Below are positions 1-7,470 of a stretch of 11,656 nucleotides of DNA, one piece after another. The DNA is from Actinomycetes bacterium (GTDB lineage: Bacteria; Actinomycetota; Acidimicrobiia; Spongiisociales; UBA5794). The stretch lies in NCBI GenBank assembly GCA_023336765.1, contig JAMBLL010000271.1:1-11656 (forward strand), in the 5' to 3' direction. Both the position numbers and the translations under genes were made by a program. Position 1 is the stretch's first letter; every line of letters starts with the position of its first letter. The notes beneath the pieces were generated by a model. The model did not search any database. It saw only the letters and a program-made list of their open reading frames with translations, and was not told the DNA's origin.

Positions 1-2
1 AA

Positions 3-38
3 GGGGGACTGGCGGTTGTCGTAGAACTCGTGGATTGA
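3..38 (+). CDS. Possible C-terminal tail of an upstream gene (partial)
   Basis: The third forward frame is open from the window edge to a TGA at 36-38 and reads GGLAVVVELVD. This is a hydrophobic, ordinary-looking protein tail. Eleven codons cannot be assigned to a family, and the first frame also stops nearby (TAG at 22-24), so either frame or neither could be real. It is offered only because the next good gene starts at 126 and something probably ends before it. The remaining bases 39-109 show no convincing gene. Confidence 0.22.
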   Translation, partial: GGLAVVVELVD

Positions 39-109
39 GGTTGAAAAGCGGGAACGTTGCTACCAACCACACCCCACTCACATCCGAAAAACCTCTTCTT
101 CCGTCTCTG

Positions 110-115
110 TATCCT
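110..115 (+). promoter_or_regulatory. Candidate -10 box of the lipoate-ligase/aroQ transcript
   Basis: TATCCT fits the actinobacterial TANNNT -10 pattern and lies 10 nt before the ATG at 126, so transcription would start only a few bases upstream of the start codon. No recognisable -35 hexamer is present 16-18 nt upstream. No Shine-Dalgarno sequence precedes the ATG, which agrees with a very short leader. The same hexamer occurs before the last gene of the window. The assignment rests on the motif alone. Confidence 0.35.
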
Positions 116-125
116 CCGATCTGGC

Positions 126-905
126 ATGTTTACTGATCCACTGCACGTGATCTCGGGAGAGCTGACGGGGGATGCCGCGCTCGATACGGCGATCTCGAGG
201 GCGATCCTCCGACGTGTGGACTCCGGGGAACTCCCGGCAACATTGCAGGTCGGTATGCCACACCGTGTCGTGGCGTTCGGAAAACACGATGTGGTCACGC
301 CCGGATTCACGAAGGCAGTCGATGTTGCAAGCGAGCAAGGATTCGACACGACCGTGCGCATTGCAGGAGGCCGGGCGGTCGTGTTCCACCCAGGAACTGT
401 CAGGTTCGCATGGACAGTACCCGTTGAGACACCTGCAGACACGATGCATGCAAGATTCGCTTCCCTTGCTCAAGCGGTGGTTACGACGCTTGCCGCCTTT
501 GATATCGCTGCCAGGGTCGGAGAACTACCGAACGAATACTGCGCCGGCAGTTACAGCGTTCACCTCAAGAACGGCGCAAAGGTCATGGGTGTGGGTCAAA
601 GACTCGCTCGACACGCTGCCCAGGTTGGCGGGATGATCGTGGTGAACGATCCTTCGACTATCAACGCTGTCCTGGAACCGATATACGGTTACCTCGGGAT
701 CGGATTCGACCCGGCCATGACGGGTGCTCTATCGGACGTTCGCCGACTAGGACCAGACTCGGTGGGTTCTGTTCTTGCGGAAAGTCTCGCACCCGACGGT
801 GCCCTTGTGCCATCGTCTCTCGATGCCATCACCTTGGACCTCGGATCGTCGATGAGACGAGACCATGTGCCTCAGCATTTGCGTGAGCGCACAGAACCCT
901 CTTGA
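126..905 (+). CDS. Lipoate/octanoate-protein ligase or transferase family protein (LplA/LipM/LipL-like)
   Basis: A 259-residue member of the biotin/lipoate protein ligase fold, which attaches or transfers octanoyl or lipoyl groups to lysine of E2 and GcvH lipoyl domains in the cytosol. Visible marks are RIAGGRAVVFHPG at about 78-90, matching the family's R-x-x-GG-x-x-V-x-H segment that holds the acyl-adenylate. Also visible are NEYCAGSYSV at 136-145, and NGAKVMGVGQR at 149-159 with the conserved lysine at 152. Cys139 sits where LipL/LipM-type amidotransferases keep a catalytic cysteine, so an acyltransferase role is as likely as an ATP-dependent ligase; the sequence alone does not decide. ATG 126 is preferred over an upstream TTG at 57, because the added 23 residues look unlike the family and a -10 box lies inside them. 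The next gene starts 9 bp downstream, so the two are probably co-transcribed. Confidence 0.85.
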   Translation: MFTDPLHVISGELTGDAALDTAISRAILRRVDSGELPATLQVGMPHRVVAFGKHDVVTPGFTKAVDVASEQGFDTTVRIAGGRAVVFHPGTVRFAWTVPVETPADTMHARFASLAQAVVTTLAAFDIAARVGELPNEYCAGSYSVHLKNGAKVMGVGQRLARHAAQVGGMIVVNDPSTINAVLEPIYGYLGIGFDPAMTGALSDVRRLGPDSVGSVLAESLAPDGALVPSSLDAITLDLGSSMRRDHVPQHLRERTEPS

Positions 906-914
906 CTCCTCCTT

Positions 915-2051
915 GTGCGCATACTCATCATAAACGGACCCAACCTGAATCTGCTTGGTACTCGTGAACCCGAAACGTATGGTTCCGTGACTTTGAGGAT
1001 CCTCGAACGAGAATGGAATCAACACGCGGCACGCCTGCGAGTCGGAATCGCGACCTACCAATCGAACCACGAAGGCTCCCTCATCGATGCCATTCAGGGG
1101 GCATCCGGTCGCTTTGACGGCATCATCTTGAACGCAGGAGCGTTCACGCACTACAGCTACGCCATCAGCGACGCCCTCAGGGCGGTTGGACTTCCGACCG
1201 TTGAGGTTCACATCTCGAATATCTACGAACGTGAGGAGTGGAGGCACCACAGCGTCATAGCAGATGCTTCTATCGCCACAATCTACGGACGCGGAACCGT
1301 CGGATACCTCAACGCCATCGACCTGCTCACCGCCCATATCACAATGCCGCATGAGATTCGTCACTACGGGAACGGTGTCGACACACTGGTCGATGTCCGA
1401 AAGGCCAACACCGAGGGGCCCGCCCCCGTTGCCATCATTCTCCATGGAGGGTTCTGGCGAGATGTCTGGAAGCGGGACACGATGGCGCCCTTGAGTGCAG
1501 CCATAACACAACTCGGTTGGAGCACGGTGAACGTCGAATACAGCCGAGGTCCTGGTTCCTTCCCTCAAGCGATCGACGACATTGCCAGTGCGCTTCGCTG
1601 GGTGAGGGACAACGCCGACGAGTACAGCTTCGATACGCGACGCACGGTCATCATCGGACACTCAGCAGGCGGGTACCTCGCTCTCAAGACCGCCCATATC
1701 GACGCCTCCCTTGCAGGGGTGATCGCCCTCGCACCCGTGACGAACCTGCCTGCAATCGCTGAAGCACGACCGGACGATGACCCTGCATCGATGTTCCTCG
1801 GATGTACACAGGACGACGATCCCGCCCTGTGGGACTCTGCAGCGTTGAGCGGAGAACCGCTTGTGCCCGTTCACATGATCCACGGCACGCACGACGAGAC
1901 CGTTGCTCCCTCGCACACGATCGACTACGCCCGTGACCATCCCGAGATGGCGACCAAGAGCATGGTCGAAGGCATGGACCACATGGGCATCATCGACCCA
2001 CTCCGTGACGGCCTGGACGCGATATACGCCTCGTTGACGGAGCTCACCTGA
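915..2051 (+). CDS. aroQ: Fusion: type II 3-dehydroquinate dehydratase (AroQ) + kynurenine-formamidase-like alpha/beta hydrolase
   Basis: One uninterrupted 378-residue frame holds two complete enzymes. Residues 1-142 are AroQ, which dehydrates 3-dehydroquinate to 3-dehydroshikimate. It shows GPNLNLLGTREPETYG with Arg17 and catalytic Tyr22, QSNHEG at 49-54, LNAGAFTH with Asn73 and His79, and EVHISN with His99, Arg106 and Arg110. All expected active-site residues are present. Residues from about 144 form an alpha/beta hydrolase of the HGGxW (kynurenine formamidase/esterase-like) group: HGGFW at 177-181, GHSAGG with nucleophile Ser250, Asp327 in HGTHDET, and His356. There is almost no linker. 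The internal Met144 (codon at 1344) sits exactly at the seam, but no Shine-Dalgarno precedes it. The start is GTG at 915, 9 bp after the previous stop. The 3' end overlaps the convergent aminotransferase by 8 bp. The hydrolase substrate is not shown by sequence. Confidence 0.9.
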   Translation: MRILIINGPNLNLLGTREPETYGSVTLRILEREWNQHAARLRVGIATYQSNHEGSLIDAIQGASGRFDGIILNAGAFTHYSYAISDALRAVGLPTVEVHISNIYEREEWRHHSVIADASIATIYGRGTVGYLNAIDLLTAHITMPHEIRHYGNGVDTLVDVRKANTEGPAPVAIILHGGFWRDVWKRDTMAPLSAAITQLGWSTVNVEYSRGPGSFPQAIDDIASALRWVRDNADEYSFDTRRTVIIGHSAGGYLALKTAHIDASLAGVIALAPVTNLPAIAEARPDDDPASMFLGCTQDDDPALWDSAALSGEPLVPVHMIHGTHDETVAPSHTIDYARDHPEMATKSMVEGMDHMGIIDPLRDGLDAIYASLTELT

Positions 2052-3249
2052 CGTTTACGAGGTTGATGATCCGCGTGAGACCCTCGATGAGGTCGTCGTC
2101 GCTCAGAGCGAACGACAGTCTGGCATACCCGGGTGCACCGAATGCTTCACCTGGCACGATCGCCACGTTCGCCTTGTCGAGAAATATCTCTGCAAGTTCG
2201 ATGGTGGTCGTCGCCACATCGCCACCGATATCGCGGTTCAGCAGCCCCTGCATATTCGGGAAGGCGTAGAACGCGCCCTGAGGCTCGACACAACTCACGC
2301 CATCGATCGACTCGAGGAGTTCGTACATGGTCGCGCGGCGTCGGTCAAAGGCCCCACGCATCATATCAACGGCATCGAGAGAACCCTCGACGGCGGCAAG
2401 TGCGGCGCGTTGTGCGATGTTGTTCACGTTCGATGTCAGGTGAGATTGGATACGTGTCGCTCCAGCTGCCACCTCTGGTGGTCCGATCATCCAGCCGACA
2501 CGCCATCCGGTCATGGCATACGTCTTGGCTACACCGTTAACAACAACGCATCGGTCCCTGATCTCGGGGACAACGACCGGCATCGAGGTGAACCGTGCAT
2601 CCCCATAGACGAGGTGCTCGTAGATCTCGTCGGTCATCACCCAGATTCCCTTTTCTGCGGCCCACTCCCCGATCGCCCGCACCTGATCCTCTGTGTAGAC
2701 CGAACCTGTGGGGTTCGAGGGACTCACGAAGATGAGCATCTTGGTGCGGTCGGTGTATGCCGCTTCGAGATCGTCTGGTGACACCGTGAAGTTCGTGGTT
2801 TCGTCGGTGGGAACCACGACGGTTCTGCCGCCAGCGAGTTCGATTGCACTCGGATAGGTGACCCAGTACGGGGACGGAAGGAGAACTTCGTCACCTGGAT
2901 CGAGCAGGACCTGGCATGTCTGGTACACGGCATGTTTGCCGCCGTTCGTGATGACAACCTGTGATGGATCAACTTCAAAGCCCGAATCACGCAGCGTCTT
3001 TGCCGCTACGGCCTCGCGCAACGCAGGAAGTCCAGCCGCAGGTGTGTATCCATACGATGCTGGATCGCCGGTCGCGACCATGGCCGCGGCAACGATCGCC
3101 TCTGGCGTGGGAAAATCTGGCTCGCCGGCACCGAAACCGATGACCGGTTTCCCCTCAGCCCTGAGCGCCTTGGCCTTGTTCGTGATGGCGAGAGTTGCTG
3201 ACGGCTTGACACTCATCGCACGTTGTGAAATAGATCCGCGGTTCGTCAT
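2044..3249 (-). CDS. aspC: Class I/II aminotransferase, aspartate aminotransferase type
   Basis: A 401-residue cytosolic PLP enzyme of fold type I, most like the bacterial Thermus-type aspartate (and possibly prephenate) aminotransferases. It would move the amino group between aspartate and 2-oxoglutarate. Residues in this start's numbering: GAGEPDFPTP near 40-49; SPSNPTG, whose Asn and Pro contact the cofactor, near 176-182; DEIY with Asp207 and Tyr210; the Schiff-base Lys242 in NGVAKTYAMTGWR; Arg250; and YARLSFA near the C-terminus, carrying the arginine that binds the substrate carboxylate. ATG at 3249 is chosen because AGGGAG lies 10 nt upstream of it; an upstream in-frame ATG would add 13 unlikely residues. 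The 3' end overlaps the AroQ-hydrolase gene by 8 bp, and the 5' end faces serC. Exact amino-donor specificity is uncertain. Confidence 0.9.
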   Translation of the reverse strand: MTNRGSISQRAMSVKPSATLAITNKAKALRAEGKPVIGFGAGEPDFPTPEAIVAAAMVATGDPASYGYTPAAGLPALREAVAAKTLRDSGFEVDPSQVVITNGGKHAVYQTCQVLLDPGDEVLLPSPYWVTYPSAIELAGGRTVVVPTDETTNFTVSPDDLEAAYTDRTKMLIFVSPSNPTGSVYTEDQVRAIGEWAAEKGIWVMTDEIYEHLVYGDARFTSMPVVVPEIRDRCVVVNGVAKTYAMTGWRVGWMIGPPEVAAGATRIQSHLTSNVNNIAQRAALAAVEGSLDAVDMMRGAFDRRRATMYELLESIDGVSCVEPQGAFYAFPNMQGLLNRDIGGDVATTTIELAEIFLDKANVAIVPGEAFGAPGYARLSFALSDDDLIEGLTRIINLVNVR

Positions 3250-3296
3250 GGGCACTACGCTCCCTATGCATCTGTTGTGAGAGGCCAACGATACCC
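3250..3296. promoter_or_regulatory. Divergent promoter/RBS region between aspC and serC
   Basis: Only 47 bp separate the two start codons, so both ribosome sites and any promoters must be packed here or extend into coding sequence. For the minus-strand gene, AGGGAG (complement of 3260-3265) is a good Shine-Dalgarno 10 nt from its ATG. For the plus-strand gene, GAGAGG at 3279-3284 is a weaker candidate with a long 12-nt spacer. TATGCAT at 3265-3271 is AT-rich and could serve as a -10 element, but no -35 can be assigned with confidence. Confidence 0.4.
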
Positions 3297-4412
3297 ATGA
3301 ACCAGCACACGCCGATCACGATCCCCTCCCACCTCCTCCCAGGAGATGGGAGGTTCGGCTCAGGTCCGTCACGGGTGGAACCGCTCTTTGTCAACGACCT
3401 TGCAGAATCAGGATCTGGATTCCTTGGGACGAGCCATCGCAAAGCCGGGGTCAGGAACGTCGTACGGTCCATACAGGACGGTATCTCGGCGCTCTACGAA
3501 CTCCCGGACGGCTACGAGGTCATGCTCGGCGTCGGAGGTGCAACGGCGTTCTGGGACGCTGCGGCATTCGGGCTTGTCGCGAACAGGGCCGCTCACTTTG
3601 TGTGTGGCGAGTTCTCGGAGAAGTTCGCTGCGGTGACATCTGGTGCGCCACACCTCGACGACCCGGTCATCATCTCAGCTCCGTACGGCTCTGCTCCAGA
3701 CCCTCGTGATGTCATGGATGTCGACGTCGCTTGCTACATCCACAACGAAACGTCAACAGGCGTCAAAGCGCCCTTCGGACGCAACGGGGATGCCCTTGTC
3801 CTTGTCGACGGCACGTCTGGCGCGGGCGCGATACCGTTCGATGTATCGACCATCGATGCGTACTACTTCTCGCCTCAGAAGGCGTTCGGTTCCGACGGTG
3901 GGTTGTGGCTCTCGATGATGAGCCCTGCTGCTATCGAACGCATCGAGACGATCGCGACATCAAAGCGGTGGATACCACCGTTCCTGTCCCTCTCGGTGGC
4001 ACTCGACAACAGCCGGAAGAACCAGACGTACAACACGCCCGCGCTCGGGACCCTGTTCCTTCTCGAACGACAGATCTCATCGGGTCTTGCCAATGGAGGC
4101 CTCGATGTCCTCGCGCAGCGGTCGTTGGACTCGTCTCAACACCTGTACGACTGGGCCGGTTCGAGGCCGTTCACGACACCCTTTGTATCGTCACCCCCTC
4201 TTCGCTCTCCAACCGTTGTGACCATCGATCTCGATGAATCGGTGCCAGCACGAGATGTGATCGGAGTTCTTGAGGCGAACGGGATCGTTGACATCGGCGG
4301 ATATCGAAAGCTCGGGAGAAACCAGTTACGGATCGCGACCTTCCCGAATATCCCCACGTCCGACGTCGAGGCGCTAACCGCTTGCATCGACTTCGCTGTC
4401 GAGGCCCTGTGA
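3297..4412 (+). CDS. serC: Phosphoserine aminotransferase, actinobacterial type
   Basis: A 371-residue PLP enzyme (EC 2.6.1.52) that converts 3-phosphohydroxypyruvate and glutamate to O-phosphoserine in serine biosynthesis, and can act in the equivalent step of the DXP-dependent pyridoxal phosphate pathway. It matches the mycobacterial-type SerC rather than the Escherichia type. Marks are DGRFGSGPSRV at 17-27, GFLGTSHRKAGVRNVV at 41-56, GVGGATAFWD at 78-87, HNETSTGV at 149-156, the cofactor Asp171 in LVDGTSGA, and the Schiff-base lysine Lys195 in YYFSPQKAFGSDGGLW. Length is normal for the group. The start follows a weak GAGAGG site. The stop codon is shared with the start of the next gene (GTGA overlap), implying translational coupling. 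No serA or serB is in view. Confidence 0.93.
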   Translation: MNQHTPITIPSHLLPGDGRFGSGPSRVEPLFVNDLAESGSGFLGTSHRKAGVRNVVRSIQDGISALYELPDGYEVMLGVGGATAFWDAAAFGLVANRAAHFVCGEFSEKFAAVTSGAPHLDDPVIISAPYGSAPDPRDVMDVDVACYIHNETSTGVKAPFGRNGDALVLVDGTSGAGAIPFDVSTIDAYYFSPQKAFGSDGGLWLSMMSPAAIERIETIATSKRWIPPFLSLSVALDNSRKNQTYNTPALGTLFLLERQISSGLANGGLDVLAQRSLDSSQHLYDWAGSRPFTTPFVSSPPLRSPTVVTIDLDESVPARDVIGVLEANGIVDIGGYRKLGRNQLRIATFPNIPTSDVEALTACIDFAVEAL

Positions 4413-5029
4413 TCCTCGTACCTGTGATCCTGCTGTCAGCGATCGGCTCTGCCGTCATCGACGAACGCAATCCCGGGCTCTCGCGTGTCCTCAAGATGGC
4501 TGCGTCGTCAGCTGTCATCGCACTGGTCTTCGTGCTATCACCCGAGCATTCGGCCTATCTCGTTCTCATCGTCGTTGCGCTTGTTGCGTCGTGGGTCGGT
4601 GATCTCGCTCTATCGTTCGATGGCAGAACGCCCTTCTTGGTGGGGCTCGTAGCCTTTGCAGGGGCTCATGTCGCCTACATCGCAGCGTTTTTTGCTCGGA
4701 GCGCCCTCGACACGACGACACTCGCCATTGCGGGTATTGCCATGGCGGCATTCGCAGTTGTGGTCATCCGATGGCTCAGCCCTCACCGACCGGAGGAACT
4801 CAAGCTCCCGATCATCGTGTATGTCGTGATCATCTCTGTGATGGTTGCCACAGCCTTCGCGACGAATGCGACCGATCCCGACATCTGGATACCGCTCGCT
4901 GCCGTCGCCTTTGCTGGTTCCGACCTGTTCGTCGCGCGCCAGCGGTTTGTGACGTCTTCGAGGGTCAACAGGCTTGTGGGCCTTCCGCTGTACTTCGTCG
5001 CTCAAACCATCTTCGCCACGACCCCGTAG
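4409..5029 (+). CDS. YhhN/TMEM86 family membrane protein (lysoplasmalogenase-like)
   Basis: A 206-residue, strongly hydrophobic protein with about seven or eight predicted membrane segments. Family hallmarks are GDLAL with Asp65 at 64-68, AGSDLFVARQRF with Asp172, and GLPLYFVAQ near 191-199, the C-terminal signature of YhhN and TMEM86. Animal TMEM86B hydrolyses lysoplasmalogen vinyl ethers; the bacterial substrate is usually unproved and could be another lysolipid. The start is GTG at 4409, inside the serC stop (4-bp GTGA overlap). An upstream ATG at 4382 would add nine residues buried in serC and is less likely. The coupling to serC may be positional rather than functional. Confidence 0.8.
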   Translation: MILVPVILLSAIGSAVIDERNPGLSRVLKMAASSAVIALVFVLSPEHSAYLVLIVVALVASWVGDLALSFDGRTPFLVGLVAFAGAHVAYIAAFFARSALDTTTLAIAGIAMAAFAVVVIRWLSPHRPEELKLPIIVYVVIISVMVATAFATNATDPDIWIPLAAVAFAGSDLFVARQRFVTSSRVNRLVGLPLYFVAQTIFATTP

Positions 5030-5032
5030 CGG

Positions 5033-5061
5033 ATGACGCGCCCCCTCGGCGCAGGTACGAT
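5033..5061 (+). promoter_or_regulatory. sixA: Candidate promoter for a leaderless sixA transcript
   Basis: ATGACG at 5033-5038 (four of six matches to TTGACA) and TACGAT at 5056-5061 (a TANNNT -10 box) are separated by 17 nt. The -10 box ends 6 nt before the ATG at 5068, so transcription would begin at or next to the start codon. No purine-rich ribosome site fits in the 38-bp gap after the YhhN gene. This is the best-formed promoter seen in the window, though assigned from the motif alone. Confidence 0.5.
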
Positions 5062-5067
5062 GGGCCC

Positions 5068-5562
5068 ATGAGGAACCTGATGATCATGCGCCACGGCAAG
5101 TCCGACTGGGACTCCGATGCCCAGAGCGACCACGCAAGACCCCTCGCCAACAGGGGAATCCTGTCTGCTGAACGGATGGGTGAGGTCATCCGTGATCTCG
5201 GAACCATTCCGGGGCTCGTCATCTCGTCGACGGCGGTTCGGGCAAGGGCCACTGCCGAACTTGCTCGTATTACCGGTGGGTGGCCGTCACGCCTGATCCT
5301 CGAGGACGACCTGTATGGAGCGTCGCCCAGAGGCGCCCTCGAGGTCGTAGAGCGATACGCGGGTGATTGCGAACGAGTCATGATCGTGGGCCACGAACCG
5401 ACGTGGTCGATGCTCATCAGACAGCTGACGGGTGGCTCATGCGCCGTTCGCACAGCAACCGTCGCCGATATCGAGATACACGCTTCAGATTGGGATACGA
5501 TCACCTCGGCCAGCGGTACGCTGGTCTCCTTGCTCCAGGCGCGACAATTCATGCGTTCGTGA
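5068..5562 (+). CDS. sixA: SixA-type histidine phosphatase
   Basis: A 164-residue branch-1 histidine phosphatase of SixA size. The RHG motif MRHGKSDW places the nucleophile at His9. HARPLANRG at 22-30, SSTAVRARATAE at 53-64 with Arg58, and VGHEPTWS at 107-114 with the second catalytic histidine His109 complete the active site. In Escherichia coli SixA removes phosphate from phosphohistidine on a phosphorelay or nitrogen-PTS carrier. Actinobacterial relatives are seldom characterised and could act on small phosphoesters, so the substrate is open. The ATG at 5068 gives a protein that begins exactly at the beta-strand before RHG, and a leaderless-type promoter supports it. The threonine aldolase gene follows after 49 bp. 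Confidence 0.87.
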   Translation: MRNLMIMRHGKSDWDSDAQSDHARPLANRGILSAERMGEVIRDLGTIPGLVISSTAVRARATAELARITGGWPSRLILEDDLYGASPRGALEVVERYAGDCERVMIVGHEPTWSMLIRQLTGGSCAVRTATVADIEIHASDWDTITSASGTLVSLLQARQFMRS

Positions 5563-5611
5563 CTCCAGCATCGCGAACCGAGTCCTTACACGCCAGACAA
5601 GCGAGGTCCAG

Positions 5612-6646
5612 ATGATCGATCTACGAAGCGACACCATCACTCAACCATCCGACGAAATGCGCGATGCGATCTCTCACGCGATCGTTGGCGATGATGTGTA
5701 CCACGACGATCCAACGGTCAACGCTCTCGAGAGCATGGTCGCCGACCTCCTCGGCAAGGAAGCCGCAATGTACGTTCCCACCGGGACGATGTCCAACCAG
5801 ATCGCTGTGCGTATGCATACCCAACCTGGCGACTCGATCGTCCTCGAGGCGTCGGCCCACATCGGATCCCACGAGATGGGCGGCGTAGCGCACCACTCCG
5901 GCGTCACGTTGAAGCGGATCGCTGGCACCCGTGGCGTCTTCACAGCCGCCGACGTCCGCGCAACCGTACCCGTACCCCATCCGTCTCTCCCCGCATATCT
6001 CTACGAACCCCATACGCTGCTCTGCGTCGAAAACACCCACAACGAAGCAGGGGGCACGGTCTGGAGCCTTGAGGAGACTCACGCTGTAACAGCAGCGGCG
6101 CGTGATCTGGCGATGGCTACGCACCTCGATGGCGCACGACTCTGGAACACATCAGCGGCCACAGAGACCAGCATTGACCAGTACGCAGCCCCGTTTGATA
6201 CGGTGAGCGTCTGCTTCTCCAAGGGCCTCGGTGCCCCTGTCGGTTCTGCGCTCGTCGGTGACACCGACTTCATCGAGGAGGCCAGACGCTTCAAGCAGAT
6301 GTTCGGCGGGGGGATGCGCCAATCAGGCCTTCTCGCCGCAGGCGCGATCTATGCACTCGAGAACAACAGGGAGCGATTGGTCGACGATCACGCCAACGCA
6401 CTCGCGTTCGCCAGGTTCGTGTCAGAGATCGAAGGGGTCACCGTTGATCTGGATGTCGTCCATACGAACATCGTCTACTTCAACGTGAACGATCCCGGCC
6501 AGGTCGTCGATTCGTGTCTTGAGAGGGGCCTTGCGATGCTGACCCTGGGAACAACGAGCATCCGAGCGGTCTTCCACCTCGGCATCACACCGCAAGACTC
6601 CAGGAACGCAGCAGCGATCGTTGCAGATGCGATCGGCGACAGGTAG
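5612..6646 (+). CDS. ltaE: Low-specificity L-threonine aldolase family protein
   Basis: A 344-residue fold-type I PLP enzyme that splits threonine or allo-threonine into glycine and acetaldehyde, and related beta-hydroxy amino acids likewise. Signatures are the N-terminal MIDLRSDTITQP, VGDDVYHDDPTVNALE at 25-40, YVPTGTMSNQIA at 54-65, ENTHNEAGG at 140-148, the cofactor-binding HLDGARLWN at 171-179, and the Schiff-base lysine Lys204 in CFSKGLGAPVGS. Length is typical. The ATG at 5612 is fixed by the conserved N-terminus and by GCGAGG at 5601-5606, five bases upstream; the frame stays open further upstream but the added residues are unrelated to the family. Together with serC it suggests local serine/glycine metabolism. 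The MtfA-like gene follows after 15 bp, probably in the same transcript. Confidence 0.9.
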   Translation: MIDLRSDTITQPSDEMRDAISHAIVGDDVYHDDPTVNALESMVADLLGKEAAMYVPTGTMSNQIAVRMHTQPGDSIVLEASAHIGSHEMGGVAHHSGVTLKRIAGTRGVFTAADVRATVPVPHPSLPAYLYEPHTLLCVENTHNEAGGTVWSLEETHAVTAAARDLAMATHLDGARLWNTSAATETSIDQYAAPFDTVSVCFSKGLGAPVGSALVGDTDFIEEARRFKQMFGGGMRQSGLLAAGAIYALENNRERLVDDHANALAFARFVSEIEGVTVDLDVVHTNIVYFNVNDPGQVVDSCLERGLAMLTLGTTSIRAVFHLGITPQDSRNAAAIVADAIGDR

Positions 6647-6661
6647 AACGGGCAGGTCTCG

Positions 6662-7459
6662 GTGCGATTCCAAACTCCCAAGCAACGCCGCCGGAGAGCC
6701 GCGCTCGATGCATCGTTCCCTGGCGATTCTCGGGAGTTTCTCGAGACTGAGATGACCCACTGGCGATGGCTTGATGATGCTGAGCGCTCACGACTCGAAC
6801 GCCTCATCAAGGGCTTTCTTTTCGACAAGAGATTCGAATGGTCGAACGGTCTTGAACGATCGATCGAGATCGAAACCATAGTTGCCGCGTCTGCCTGCCT
6901 CCTCATCCTTGGTCTCGACAAGGCCTACTTTCGGGACGTCAACTCGATCATCATGTATCCGTCGAGCGTCGTTATCAAGGGACGCAGGGGCTCCCCCGAG
7001 GCTCAGGGCCTCGAGACCACCGCGCTCGTGCCCATCCTCGGGGAGGCTGCTCTCCACGGGCCTGTCATTCTGGCGTGGGACTCCGCGAAGAAGTCTGCGA
7101 CCAGCCCGGACACGGGACACAATGTCATCTATCACGAGTTCGCGCACAAGATCGACATGGCAGACGGCGTTTCAGACGGTGCTCCCCCGATGCACCAGGA
7201 AGAACGCGCGCGCTGGGTGGAGGTCTGCACGCGGGAGTACGAACTGCTTCGATCCGGGGAAAACCGGCATCCGTTTCTCGACCCATACGCTGCTGTCAAC
7301 GCAAGTGAATTCTTTGCAGTTGCCACAGAGTTCTTCTTCGACAAGCCGGTGGAGATGGCACACCACAAGCCTGACCTCTACGGTGTTCTCGAGGAGTTCT
7401 ACCGCCAGGACCCAGCCTCTCGAGAGCTTGCGTACCAACACCGGGGCCGGGGCATCTGA
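6662..7459 (+). CDS. mtfA: MtfA-family zinc metallopeptidase (peptidase family M90)
   Basis: A 265-residue cytosolic protein of the MtfA/YeeI family. The metal site is HEFAHKID with His158, Glu159 and His162, and the conserved downstream segment NASEFFAVATE at 213-223 supplies the expected third, glutamate ligand. ALVPILGEAALHGPVILAW at 121-139 is also typical of the family. In Escherichia coli MtfA binds the repressor Mlc, relieving glucose PTS repression, and has weak aminopeptidase activity. An Mlc partner in this organism is not shown, so only the peptidase fold is secure. The start is GTG at 6662, 15 bp after the threonine aldolase stop. The gene converges with the acyltransferase gene 45 bp downstream. 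Confidence 0.88.
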   Translation: MRFQTPKQRRRRAALDASFPGDSREFLETEMTHWRWLDDAERSRLERLIKGFLFDKRFEWSNGLERSIEIETIVAASACLLILGLDKAYFRDVNSIIMYPSSVVIKGRRGSPEAQGLETTALVPILGEAALHGPVILAWDSAKKSATSPDTGHNVIYHEFAHKIDMADGVSDGAPPMHQEERARWVEVCTREYELLRSGENRHPFLDPYAAVNASEFFAVATEFFFDKPVEMAHHKPDLYGVLEEFYRQDPASRELAYQHRGRGI

Positions 7460-7470
7460 CAGGACATACA

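Noticed and set aside
907..914. CTCCTCCTT just before the AroQ start, the complement of a strong Shine-Dalgarno
   Set aside because: It would work only for a minus-strand gene, and no minus-strand start codon with a credible gene follows at the right distance.
1341..1346. ATG at 1344 as the start of a separate hydrolase gene
   Set aside because: The frame from AroQ is continuous with no stop, and no ribosome-binding sequence precedes this ATG; internal initiation is possible but unsupported.
747..1661. A 304-codon open frame on the minus strand
   Set aside because: It lies opposite the AroQ-hydrolase gene, whose catalytic motifs run through the whole region. The antisense product shows no recognisable family and is a by-product of codon bias.
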